The position numbers were made by a program, and so were the translations under genes. A DNA stretch of 35,111 nt. Source: Vibrio sp. 99-70-13A1. GTDB taxonomy: Bacteria > Pseudomonadota > Gammaproteobacteria > Enterobacterales > Vibrionaceae. Below are positions 7,727 through 15,311 of this stretch, piece after piece (the first letter of the stretch is position 1; the number at the start of each line of letters is the position of its first letter). Where the stretch lies: the NCBI RefSeq assembly GCF_013114625.1, contig NZ_VTXD01000043.1, positions 1 through 35,111 of the forward strand, given 5' to 3'. The notes under the pieces are model-generated. The model saw only the letters and a list, made by a program, of their open reading frames with translations, did not search any database and was not told where the DNA came from.

Positions 7727-9223
7727 ATGAGTCAAACAGTGTCACCTCCGCTTTATGCTGCCATCGACCTCGGGTCGAACAGTTTTCATATGCTCGTTGT
7801 GCGTCATATCGATGGCAGCGTCCAGACCATGGCAAAAATCAAACGCAAAGTTCGCTTAGCCGCAGGCTTAGATGAACATAATGCGCTTAGTACTGAAGCC
7901 ATGCAGCGCGGTTGGGACTGTTTGAGTCTCTTTGCAGAGCGATTACAAGATATTCCACCAGAAAATATCCGTATTGTCGGTACCGCTACCCTGCGGACCG
8001 CAACCAATGTGGATATTTTTCTAAAAAAAGCCAATGACATTCTTGGGCAAAATATCAACGTTATCTCTGGGGAAGAAGAAGCAGCCACTATATATAAAGG
8101 TGTTGCTCATACTTCTGGGGGTAGCGGCCGCCGTTTAGTGGTTGATATTGGCGGAGCAAGTACCGAAGTTATTATAGGTGAAGGTTTCACAGCAAAAGCG
8201 TTAACCAGTTTAAAGATGGGCTGTGTGACTTGGCTTGAGCGCCACTTTAAAGATCGCCAATTGAATGCCAGCAACTTTGATAATGCTATTGAAGCTGCCA
8301 AAGCGACTCTATCTCCTATCCTTGATAACTATAACCAACTTGGTTGGGATGTCTGTGTAGGGGCGAGTGGTACTGTACAAGCCTTACAAGAAATCATGCT
8401 TGCACAAGGTATGGACGAGGTAATCACTCTTACCAAACTTAAGCGCTTACAAAAACAAGCCATGCTTGCCGAGCGTTTAGAAGAACTAGAAATTGAAGGC
8501 TTAACACTAGAACGAGCTTTAGTGTTCCCTAGTGGTCTATCAATACTGATTGCGATATTCGAGTCACTTAAAATCGAATCCATGACCCTTGCAGGCGGTG
8601 CTCTTCGTGAAGGCTTAGCTTACGAAATGGTCGATGAACTTCGTCATGACAACATCCATAACCGCACAATTGCTAGCGTACAATCTCGCTACCAAATGGA
8701 TGTTGAATACGGAGAACAAGTCGCAACACTTAGCCAAAATCTACTGGTGCAAGCCGGTGGTGAACAATGGATAAGTGAACCTCAAGCCTCGGTATTATTA
8801 ACCACGGCAGCTAAACTGCATGAAATAGGGTTAACCATCGACTTTAAGAAAGGTGGTGAACACGGAGCATATTTGCTACAAAATCTCGATCTTCCAGGTT
8901 TCACTCGTGCCCAAAAGTTTTGCCTAGGCGAAATTGTGCGACGTTACCGAGAGCAGCTTACTTCCTTACCAGAGCAACATGCGGTGTCTGGCGCCAGTAG
9001 TAAACGTATTTTACGCTTACTACGGTTAGCGACCTTGCTTACCCATCGTCGTAACGCCCAACTTGAGCCACAAGTATCTCTTGAAGTTCATGGCGATAAC
9101 CTGACTCTTTCAATTTCTAAGCAATGGTTAGTGGACAACCCTCTCACGGCTGCTGAACTGGAAATTGAAGCCAACCGACAAAGCGATATTGGATGGCCAT
9201 TAGTCATAAAGTCTAGTGAGTAA
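7727..9223 (+). CDS. gppA: Guanosine-5'-triphosphate,3'-diphosphate pyrophosphatase GppA
   Basis: Converts pppGpp to ppGpp in the stringent response; also belongs to the Ppx/GppA exopolyphosphatase family. 498 residues (E. coli 494). The N-terminal ASKHA-fold signatures are visible: phosphate-1 motif AAIDLGSNSFHML near residue 11, VVGTATLRTATN-type segment, the acidic ISGEEEAATIYKGV, and phosphate-2 loop VVDIGGASTEV. The C-terminal HD-like helical domain contains LHEIGLTIDFKKGGEHGAYLL. The ATG at 7727 is served by AAGGAAG inside the end of rhlB, so the two are translationally close and probably one transcript ending at the 9298-9330 hairpin. Confidence 0.95.
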   Translation: MSQTVSPPLYAAIDLGSNSFHMLVVRHIDGSVQTMAKIKRKVRLAAGLDEHNALSTEAMQRGWDCLSLFAERLQDIPPENIRIVGTATLRTATNVDIFLKKANDILGQNINVISGEEEAATIYKGVAHTSGGSGRRLVVDIGGASTEVIIGEGFTAKALTSLKMGCVTWLERHFKDRQLNASNFDNAIEAAKATLSPILDNYNQLGWDVCVGASGTVQALQEIMLAQGMDEVITLTKLKRLQKQAMLAERLEELEIEGLTLERALVFPSGLSILIAIFESLKIESMTLAGGALREGLAYEMVDELRHDNIHNRTIASVQSRYQMDVEYGEQVATLSQNLLVQAGGEQWISEPQASVLLTTAAKLHEIGLTIDFKKGGEHGAYLLQNLDLPGFTRAQKFCLGEIVRRYREQLTSLPEQHAVSGASSKRILRLLRLATLLTHRRNAQLEPQVSLEVHGDNLTLSISKQWLVDNPLTAAELEIEANRQSDIGWPLVIKSSE

Positions 9224-9297
9224 ACGTCGAAAATCAGGTTGAAAGACCTAGCTACATCTTGAAAGAACCATACTTTCAAATTAAAAATTTCGGATAC

Positions 9298-9330
9298 AAA
9301 AAAGCCCAAGCAACTCGCTTGGGCTTTTTC
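9298..9330. terminator. Bidirectional terminator between gppA and yhhQ
   Basis: AAAAAGCCCAAGC pairs with GCTTGGGCTTTTT (9299-9311 with 9317-9329) around a 5-base loop. A/T runs on both sides suit the convergent gppA (+) and yhhQ (-). Confidence 0.9.
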
Positions 9331-9382
9331 TTATATCACGCAGAAAGTGTATAGCGTTTAAACCAGAAATATTTAAACCAAA

Positions 9383-10054
9383 TTAAGCATTCACACCTGT
9401 TGCTTTAAAGTCAGGGTTTACCGCAGTCAACTTCCTTACCACAAAGTTAAGAAGCACACCGTACATAGGAACAAACAAACCTAAGCTGATAATGAGTTTG
9501 AATCCATAGTCCACCAGCGCAATTTCAGTCCAGTGTTCAGCCATGAAAGGATCTGGGCTTTGGTAGAAAGCAATCGCAAAGAAAGCGATCGTATCTAAAG
9601 CATTACCAATCAACGTTGAGCATGTTGGGGCGACCCACCACTGCTTTAGCTGACGTAGTCGGTTGAACACATGCACATCCAAAATTTGACCTAGCAAGTA
9701 AGCCATGAAGCTTGCAGCTGCAATACGAGCAACAAACAAGTTAAATTCAGACAGTTGACTAAACCCTTGGAATTGACCTTCAAAAAACACAACTGACAGT
9801 AAATATGACACAGCAAGTGCAGGTACCATCACTAAGAAAATGATTTTACGGGCAAGCTTGGCGCCAAAAATACGAACAGTTAAGTCAGTCGCTAAGAAGA
9901 TAAAAGGAAAAGTGAATGCGCCCCAAGTGGTATGCATTCCAAAGACGGTAAAGGGAAGTTGAACCAAATAATTGCTGGATGCAATGATCACTAAATGGAA
10001 CAAAACTAGTAGTGCTAGGGCTTTGCGCTGTTGCGCAGGGGTAAAATTACTCAT
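9383..10054 (-). CDS. yhhQ: Queuosine precursor transporter YhhQ
   Basis: Inner-membrane importer (VUT/ECF-type, COG1738) for the queuosine precursors preQ0 and preQ1, which are used to modify GUN tRNA anticodons. 223 residues with about six hydrophobic helices. It aligns closely with my memory of E. coli YhhQ (221): SSNYLVQLP, HTTWGAF-FPFIFLATDLTVRIFG, FNLFVARIA-ASFMAY, LGQILDVHVFNRLRQ, FMAEHWTEIALVDY and PMYGVLLN. The start at 10054 follows AAGG, which lies inside a candidate preQ1 riboswitch. A promoter and a PurR-like box lie farther upstream. The gene sits alone between gppA and the DUF3630-like gene. Confidence 0.93.
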   Translation of the reverse strand: MSNFTPAQQRKALALLVLFHLVIIASSNYLVQLPFTVFGMHTTWGAFTFPFIFLATDLTVRIFGAKLARKIIFLVMVPALAVSYLLSVVFFEGQFQGFSQLSEFNLFVARIAAASFMAYLLGQILDVHVFNRLRQLKQWWVAPTCSTLIGNALDTIAFFAIAFYQSPDPFMAEHWTEIALVDYGFKLIISLGLFVPMYGVLLNFVVRKLTAVNPDFKATGVNA

Positions 10055-10061
10055 GCTGTAA

Positions 10062-10097
10062 CCTTTTTAGTTTGGTTTGGGGGTGAGGGAACCCAAA
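10062..10097 (-). promoter_or_regulatory. Candidate class I preQ1 riboswitch of yhhQ
   Basis: Just before yhhQ the minus strand folds like a class I preQ1 aptamer. It has a short P1 stem TTTGGG/CCCAAA (10097-10092 with 10081-10076), a C-rich loop with cytosines just before the 3' P1 strand, and an A-rich tail CCAAACTAAAAAGG. The tail ends in the AAGG Shine-Dalgarno, 7 bases before the ATG. Loop bases CCU can pair with AGG to give the pseudoknot, which would hide the ribosome site when ligand binds. The identity of the downstream transporter makes the call coherent. The match is by eye to a short consensus, so the confidence is moderate. Confidence 0.6.
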
Positions 10098-10187
10098 TCG
10101 AGTCTCTTAATCAGTGATGAATAAGGCTCTTACCAATAATGTGAAAAACAAATGTATAAAATAAATCGCTCTACTGAGCGGCGAGCG

Positions 10188-10215
10188 ATTATACATTAAT
10201 CAATATTGGCTGCAA
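10188..10215 (-). promoter_or_regulatory. Probable yhhQ promoter (-35/-10)
   Basis: Minus strand: TTGCAG (10215-10210), 16 bases, then a perfect TATAAT (10193-10188), predicting a transcript start near 10181 and an untranslated leader of about 125 bases. A 7-bp inverted repeat ATCGCTC/GAGCGAT (10165-10171 with 10183-10189) overlaps the -10 edge and the start region. Confidence 0.6.
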
Positions 10216-10227
10216 TAATGGAGAAAA

Positions 10228-10243
10228 ACGCAAACGTTTATCC
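10228..10243. promoter_or_regulatory. Candidate PurR box upstream of yhhQ
   Basis: ACGCAAACGTTTATCC matches the core ACGCAAACGTTT of the 16-bp PurR operator. It lies 12 bases upstream of the predicted -35 of yhhQ. PurR control of yhhQ in E. coli is, as I recall, established; here the site is inferred from sequence only. Confidence 0.6.
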
Positions 10244-10282
10244 CCTAGATTTTATTTTTGTAATGCTTGTTACTCTACGTTT

Positions 10283-10594
10283 TTAAAAACCGCGTTCAAA
10301 CAATGTTGCTAAGTAATCGAATTCTTCTCGGCTTTCTGAAGCGTTTAATGACTCTAACCAAATAGACTCACTGTAATGTTCTGACTTTAAAAAGAACTTA
10401 CATCCTTCAAAGTCAATCAGCCAAGAATGCATGTCGGCGTCCCACTGCTTCTCAACAATCGAAGCAGAAAGCAATGTGACTAAACGATCACCGAGTTCTG
10501 GGTAAGAGTCGAAATCAAAACGAGGTGCCGTGATGAGTAATCGACCTTCATCTGCTAAATATTCTCGTAGACCAAATTCCGTTTGTGTTTTCAT
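10283..10594 (-). CDS. DUF3630-like small protein
   Basis: 103 residues, acidic, soluble, with no signal or membrane segment. Patterns such as GRLLITAPRFDFDSYPELGDRL and WLIDFEGCKFFLKSEHYSESIWLE resemble the vibrio family annotated DUF3630, whose function is unknown; I recall this by eye and cannot verify it. It lies 64 bases after the recQ stop on the same strand, so it is probably cotranscribed with recQ. The start at 10594 has only a weak ribosome site. Confidence 0.75.
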   Translation of the reverse strand: MKTQTEFGLREYLADEGRLLITAPRFDFDSYPELGDRLVTLLSASIVEKQWDADMHSWLIDFEGCKFFLKSEHYSESIWLESLNASESREEFDYLATLFERGF

Positions 10595-10658
10595 TTATCG
10601 TAACCGTTATTTATTTAGCTTCTTTTAGTGGAATGCATTCTAGATAAGAAAAGACCAA

Positions 10659-12497
10659 TTAACCGTGAGTCGTAATATGCTCTTGAATCAAATCCAAGAA
10701 AGGATCAGCGTATTTGTCTAACTTACGTTGCCCTACACCATTTACAGCAAGCATTTCACCGTAAGAGGTCGGCAACACTTCAGCCATATCAATCAATGTT
10801 GCATCACTGAACACCACATAAGGTGGTAAGCCATCTTGATCGGCAATGGATTTACGCAGCTTACGAAGTTTGGCAAATAGCTTCTTATCGTAATTCTTAC
10901 TCGTCAGCTTATCGGCTTTCGCACTTCTCACTGCCGTATCTAATCGAGGCACTGCAAGTTCTAAATTCATTTCACCACGCAACAACGGGCGAGCTTCTTC
11001 AGTTAACTGCAAAGTCGAATTACGAGTAATGTTCTGGAAAAGTAGACCTTTATGAATAAGCTGCCTAAAAATACTGATCCAATAGTCATGACTATGATCT
11101 CGACCAATTCCATAAGTTGAAAGCTTATCGTGACCATTATCCCGCACTCGGATATTTTGCATGCCACGCATCACTTCGACTACATAACCCATACCAAACG
11201 ACTGATTCACGCGGTAAACGCATGACAGTGCTTTTTGCGCTTCTTCGGTGGCATCAAAGTGTTTTGGCGGATCTAAGCAAATATCACAGTTGCCACAAGG
11301 CTTGTCGCGATACTCGCCAAAATAATTCAATAACACTTGGCGTCGGCACGTTTGAGCTTCCGCAAATGCACTCATTGCATTGAGCTTATGGCTTTCAACT
11401 TGTTTCTGCGGACCTTCTTCTTTCTCATCCAACATGCGGCGAAGCCAGCCGATATCCGCAGGGTCAAATAGCATCATGGCTTCTGCTGGTAACCCATCTC
11501 GCCCTGCTCGTCCTGTTTCTTGGTAATAAGATTCAATGTTGCGAGGAATATCAAAATGCACAACAAAGCGCACGTTGGGTTTGTTGATTCCCATACCAAA
11601 GGCGACGGTTGCTACAACAATTTGGATGTCATCACGCTGAAAAGCTTCTTGTACATAAGCACGTTCATCGGTATCCAAACCTGCGTGGTAACTTGCAGCG
11701 CGAATACCGTTATTACATAGCTTTTCCGTGACCATCTCTACTTTCTTACGGCTACCACAATAGATGATGCCGCAGTTGCCTTTCTGAGTTTCAAGATAGC
11801 GAACCACTTGTGATACAGGCTTATGTTTCTCAACTAAGTTGTATCGAATGTTTGGTCGGTCAAAACTGCCGAGGTAAGTGTGGGGCTCCACCAGCTGAAG
11901 GCGCTGAATAATGTCATTTCGAGTAGCGTCATCAGCCGTTGCTGTCAGCGCCATGTAAGGCACATGAGGGAAGTACTGTTTTAACTGACCTAACGATGCG
12001 TATTCAGGTCTGAAGTCATGACCCCATTGAGAAATACAATGCGCTTCATCTACCGCAATCATCGAAAGGGGTAAACCCTGTAAACGCTCAATGAAGTCAC
12101 GCATGAGAACTCGCTCAGGAGAAACATACACCATCTTCAGCTGACCTGAATTCATGCGATTAAATACGCTAATTAAAGCATCGCGTGGCATAGAGGAGTT
12201 AATACACTCAGCGGCAACGCCATCTGCTTTTAATTGGTCTACCTGATCTTTCATTAAAGAGATCAGTGGAGATATAACTAAGGTTAGCCCTTCACGCACT
12301 AGCGCTGGGATTTGGTAACAAAGCGATTTACCACCACCTGTCGGCATAATCACTAAGCTGTCTTGACCTTCAACCGCTAAGTCTATGACCTCTTTTTGAC
12401 CGTCACGAAACTCCTGATAGCCAAAAACATCTTGTAAAATGGTTTGGGCATCAGCGGTGGGCGTCGACGTTTGCTCTGCAATCAAAGTGGCGGTCAT
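10659..12497 (-). CDS. recQ: ATP-dependent DNA helicase RecQ
   Basis: 3'-5' helicase of the RecF recombination pathway. 612 residues from the ATG at 12497 (MTATLIAEQTS), which has AGGA 8 bases upstream; E. coli RecQ is 609. The longer frame to 12710 runs into rarD and is not family-like. Domains: motif I TGGGKSLCYQIP (53-64), motif II VDEAHCISQWGHDFRPEY with DEAH at 150-153, aromatic loop in the same stretch, motif VI QETGRAGRDG, a zinc site CRR...CGNCDIC, a winged helix, and a C-terminal HRDC domain (LPPYVVFSDATLIDMA onward). It is divergent from rarD across about 180 bases. Confidence 0.96.
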   Translation of the reverse strand: MTATLIAEQTSTPTADAQTILQDVFGYQEFRDGQKEVIDLAVEGQDSLVIMPTGGGKSLCYQIPALVREGLTLVISPLISLMKDQVDQLKADGVAAECINSSMPRDALISVFNRMNSGQLKMVYVSPERVLMRDFIERLQGLPLSMIAVDEAHCISQWGHDFRPEYASLGQLKQYFPHVPYMALTATADDATRNDIIQRLQLVEPHTYLGSFDRPNIRYNLVEKHKPVSQVVRYLETQKGNCGIIYCGSRKKVEMVTEKLCNNGIRAASYHAGLDTDERAYVQEAFQRDDIQIVVATVAFGMGINKPNVRFVVHFDIPRNIESYYQETGRAGRDGLPAEAMMLFDPADIGWLRRMLDEKEEGPQKQVESHKLNAMSAFAEAQTCRRQVLLNYFGEYRDKPCGNCDICLDPPKHFDATEEAQKALSCVYRVNQSFGMGYVVEVMRGMQNIRVRDNGHDKLSTYGIGRDHSHDYWISIFRQLIHKGLLFQNITRNSTLQLTEEARPLLRGEMNLELAVPRLDTAVRSAKADKLTSKNYDKKLFAKLRKLRKSIADQDGLPPYVVFSDATLIDMAEVLPTSYGEMLAVNGVGQRKLDKYADPFLDLIQEHITTHG

Positions 12498-12677
12498 TGG
12501 GTATCCTAATCGAGGGTTTAATAAGCTCGCTTGTGTGGTAAGCGAGGCGACACATTGTAGAGGGGAATGCTGGTGAATAAAACCGCAAATTATTAGGCTA
12601 AATGGTTTAACGCTCCTATACTGACCAACTCTCTTTATAAATCTAATTACTAGGTACTCAGTACCAGAGAAAGTTTC

Positions 12678-13586
12678 ATGACTCCAGAAGAACAACAACG
12701 TACACGCCAAGGAATTTTGCTTGCCATTGGTGCATACACGATGTGGGGTATTGCCCCTATATATTTCAAATCTTTAAGTGACGTTTCACCGCTAGAGATC
12801 ATCAGTCACCGCGTGGTGTGGTCATTCTTTTTGCTCGCATTTTTACTGCACCTCGGTCGTCGCTGGCGTAATGTTCGCGATACTTTGACTTCTAAACCAA
12901 AAGTTTTGCTTCTTATCGCGACTTCAGTATTGATTGGTGCCAATTGGCTTATCTTTATTTGGGCCGTCAATTCAAACCATATGCTCGATGCCAGCTTAGG
13001 CTATTACATCAACCCCTTGATTAACGTGTTACTCGGAATGCTATTTCTTGGTGAGCGTTTAAGGAAATTACAGTGGTTTGCTGTTGCACTTGCTGCCGTT
13101 GGTGTACTTATCCAGCTTATTGCTTTTGGGTCAATTCCTGTAGTCGCGATTGCGTTAGCTTGTAGCTTCGGTTTTTACGGTTTAATGCGTAAAAAACTCA
13201 ACTTAGAAGCGCAAACAGGCTTATTCATTGAAACCTTGATTTTGCTACCTGTGGCGGCTGGCTATTTACTGTTTATTGCCGATTCGCCAACATCGCACTT
13301 TACTGCAAACCCTATTCAACTGAATCTATTGCTGGTTGCGGCAGGTGTCATTACCACTTTGCCTTTACTTTGCTTTACCGGTGCAGCGACTCGCTTAAAG
13401 CTTTCAACGTTAGGTTTCTTCCAATATATCGGACCTAGTTTAATGTTCTTACTGGCTGTACTTATCTACGGAGAAGCCTTTAGTACAGATAAAGCCATCA
13501 CATTCGCCTTTATTTGGGGTGCTTTGGTCGTATTTAGTTTTGATGGGCTTAGTAATAACAAGAAAAGTAAGCAAGCTAAAAGTTAG
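12678..13586 (+). CDS. rarD: EamA-family transporter RarD
   Basis: 302-residue inner-membrane protein of the drug/metabolite transporter superfamily with about ten hydrophobic helices. The opening GILLAIGAYTMWGIAPIYFK and the segments SHRVVWSFF, NWLIFIWAVNSNHMLDASLGYYINPL and FFQYIGPSLMFLLAV are typical of RarD, a chloramphenicol-sensitivity-associated permease whose natural substrate is not settled. It is expressed divergently from recQ. Its leader contains a short palindrome GGTACT-C-AGTACC at 12653-12665. The gene ends at a strong terminator at 13627-13665. Confidence 0.9.
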   Translation: MTPEEQQRTRQGILLAIGAYTMWGIAPIYFKSLSDVSPLEIISHRVVWSFFLLAFLLHLGRRWRNVRDTLTSKPKVLLLIATSVLIGANWLIFIWAVNSNHMLDASLGYYINPLINVLLGMLFLGERLRKLQWFAVALAAVGVLIQLIAFGSIPVVAIALACSFGFYGLMRKKLNLEAQTGLFIETLILLPVAAGYLLFIADSPTSHFTANPIQLNLLLVAAGVITTLPLLCFTGAATRLKLSTLGFFQYIGPSLMFLLAVLIYGEAFSTDKAITFAFIWGALVVFSFDGLSNNKKSKQAKS

Positions 13587-13626
13587 GCTGCTGGTTTTTT
13601 ACAAGACAATGAAGAAAGACAAAGTT

Positions 13627-13665
13627 AAGCTTGGTTAAATTGATGATAATTTAACCAAGCTTTTT
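13627..13665 (+). terminator. Strong intrinsic terminator abutting the AraC gene start
   Basis: A 14-bp perfect stem AAGCTTGGTTAAAT/ATTTAACCAAGCTT (13627-13640 with 13649-13662) is followed by a short T run to 13665. It ends rarD transcription, and its 3' arm is only 8 bases from the ATG of the next gene. Confidence 0.85.
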
Positions 13666-13670
13666 GCATT

Positions 13671-14465
13671 ATGGATAACGTTCACTACTATTCGACTCCG
13701 ACTAAAGAGATCAGCTTAATTCAGGCTCAATACCAAGAGTTCGCTTTCCAACGCCACTACCACTTAGATTTTCATATCGGTTTAATCACCCAAGGGCAGC
13801 AAAAGTTTATTCATAAAGGCACCAGCCACCATGTTGGGTGTGGACAAGTCGTCATCATGCCACCAGATGAGCTTCATGATGGTCACTCAAAGCTGGATTC
13901 AGGCTACGAAGTCAGTGTATTTTCCGTTTCCCCTCAATGGTTTCAAGATCTTGCTGATCCAGGCAAAAGTGCTCACAACTTAAGCTTTTCAGAGCTGATC
14001 CTTTCCGATCAAGCTTCATTTTTACAATTGCACAACTTACACCAGCTATTAATGCAGCCAAACATCAGCCAGCTTGCTCAAGACTGCCTTCCCTATGAGG
14101 GGTTTTCGACAATAGTAGATCGATACGCGCAATTTGGATCAAAAGTAAATGTGCAGCTAGGTAACAAGGATGTCGATTCATTAAAAAGTTATTTACTGGA
14201 AAACTTAGATCAACCAGTAAGGCTCAATCACTTATCAGAGTTATGCGACCTAACCGCAACTCAATTCCAAAGGCATTTTAAAAACAAAATGGGCATCACT
14301 CCCTATGCTTGGTTAAGCCGTTTAAGAATGGAACAAAGCATGCGCTTAATTAAGTCTGGAGTGTGCGGGACGGAAGTTGCATTACAGGTCGGATTTTACG
14401 ATCAAGCCCATTTCTCTAAAGCATTTAAAACAGTTTTTGGTGTTCCACCATCATTAATTCGTTGA
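13671..14465 (+). CDS. AraC-family transcriptional regulator
   Basis: 264 residues. The N-terminal cupin-like sensor (about 1-150) contains a histidine-rich strand FQRHYHLDFHIGLITQGQQKF and MPPDELHDGH, as in AraC-type ligand pockets. The C-terminal double helix-turn-helix (about 180-264) has LNHLSELCDLTATQFQRHFK and a second helix pair ending VALQVGFYDQAHFSKAFKTVFGVPPSLIR, the family signature. No Shine-Dalgarno is visible before the ATG at 13671, which lies right after a terminator stem, so the promoter or mode of translation start is unclear. It is followed on the same strand by a LysE-type exporter, a common pairing in which the regulator controls the exporter (inference). Confidence 0.92.
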   Translation: MDNVHYYSTPTKEISLIQAQYQEFAFQRHYHLDFHIGLITQGQQKFIHKGTSHHVGCGQVVIMPPDELHDGHSKLDSGYEVSVFSVSPQWFQDLADPGKSAHNLSFSELILSDQASFLQLHNLHQLLMQPNISQLAQDCLPYEGFSTIVDRYAQFGSKVNVQLGNKDVDSLKSYLLENLDQPVRLNHLSELCDLTATQFQRHFKNKMGITPYAWLSRLRMEQSMRLIKSGVCGTEVALQVGFYDQAHFSKAFKTVFGVPPSLIR

Positions 14466-14557
14466 GTGTTGATTATTTACAATTTGCCCCACAGTAAATA
14501 CGGTAGGCTACGCTCAATACACACAAAGAAGCTTATCTTCTAGCTTGAGAACGACGA

Positions 14558-15220
14558 ATGAACGAAGTCACAATATTAATTACCCTTGCCTCCATTCACT
14601 TTATTGCCTTGATGAGCCCAGGCCCTGATTTTGCTCTAGTTGTGCAAAATGCCACTCGCCACGGTCGACAAACAGGTCTGTTTATCGCTCTAGGCTTATC
14701 TTTCGGCATCCTACTGCATTCAATATTTAGCCTGACCGGCATCAGTTACCTTGTTCATCAGCAACCGACAATTTTTGCTTTACTGCAATTAGCGGGGGGA
14801 AGTTATTTACTTTACCTAGGATACGGCGCATTAAAAGCGACTTGGCGTACCATTAATCACCATGATGATGAGTCACCAGACCCTGAAGCCAAAGACCTGA
14901 TCCTAACCAATAAACGAGAAGCTTTCTCTAAAGGTTTCGCGACCAACATCCTTAATCCAAAAGCTTTAGTTTTCTTTATCAGCCTTATGTCGAGCCTAGT
15001 GCCAACTGATATGTCGACGGCAGGAAAAGGCGCAGCTTTGCTTATTTTGTGGGGGCTGTCTTTGTTTTGGTTCTCTTTATTAGCTTGGATGCTTTCAACT
15101 AAAACCCTACAAAAAAAACTGCATGAAGCGACCGTTTATATTGATGGATTATGTGGCGCGGTTTTCACAATAATCGGCATCAGTATTATTTGGCAGTCTG
15201 CCATGGTCTTCGTGTCTTAA
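14558..15220 (+). CDS. LysE/RhtB-family amino-acid exporter
   Basis: 220 residues and about six hydrophobic helices. The family signature is near the N-terminus (HFIALMSPGPDFALVVQNATRHGRQTG) with GFATNILNPKALVFFISL in the middle. These proteins export amino acids or related small molecules across the inner membrane; the substrate cannot be told from sequence. It starts 92 bases after the AraC-type regulator on the same strand and is a likely regulatory target. A weak GAGAACG precedes the ATG. Confidence 0.9.
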   Translation: MNEVTILITLASIHFIALMSPGPDFALVVQNATRHGRQTGLFIALGLSFGILLHSIFSLTGISYLVHQQPTIFALLQLAGGSYLLYLGYGALKATWRTINHHDDESPDPEAKDLILTNKREAFSKGFATNILNPKALVFFISLMSSLVPTDMSTAGKGAALLILWGLSLFWFSLLAWMLSTKTLQKKLHEATVYIDGLCGAVFTIIGISIIWQSAMVFVS

Positions 15221-15311
15221 ATTCGAATCAAGGTTACATTTTGTTAACAATAAACTAGATCTCTCTCGAATCCACTGCCAATCTAGCTCTGCATATTTAA
15301 AGGAGAAGAGC

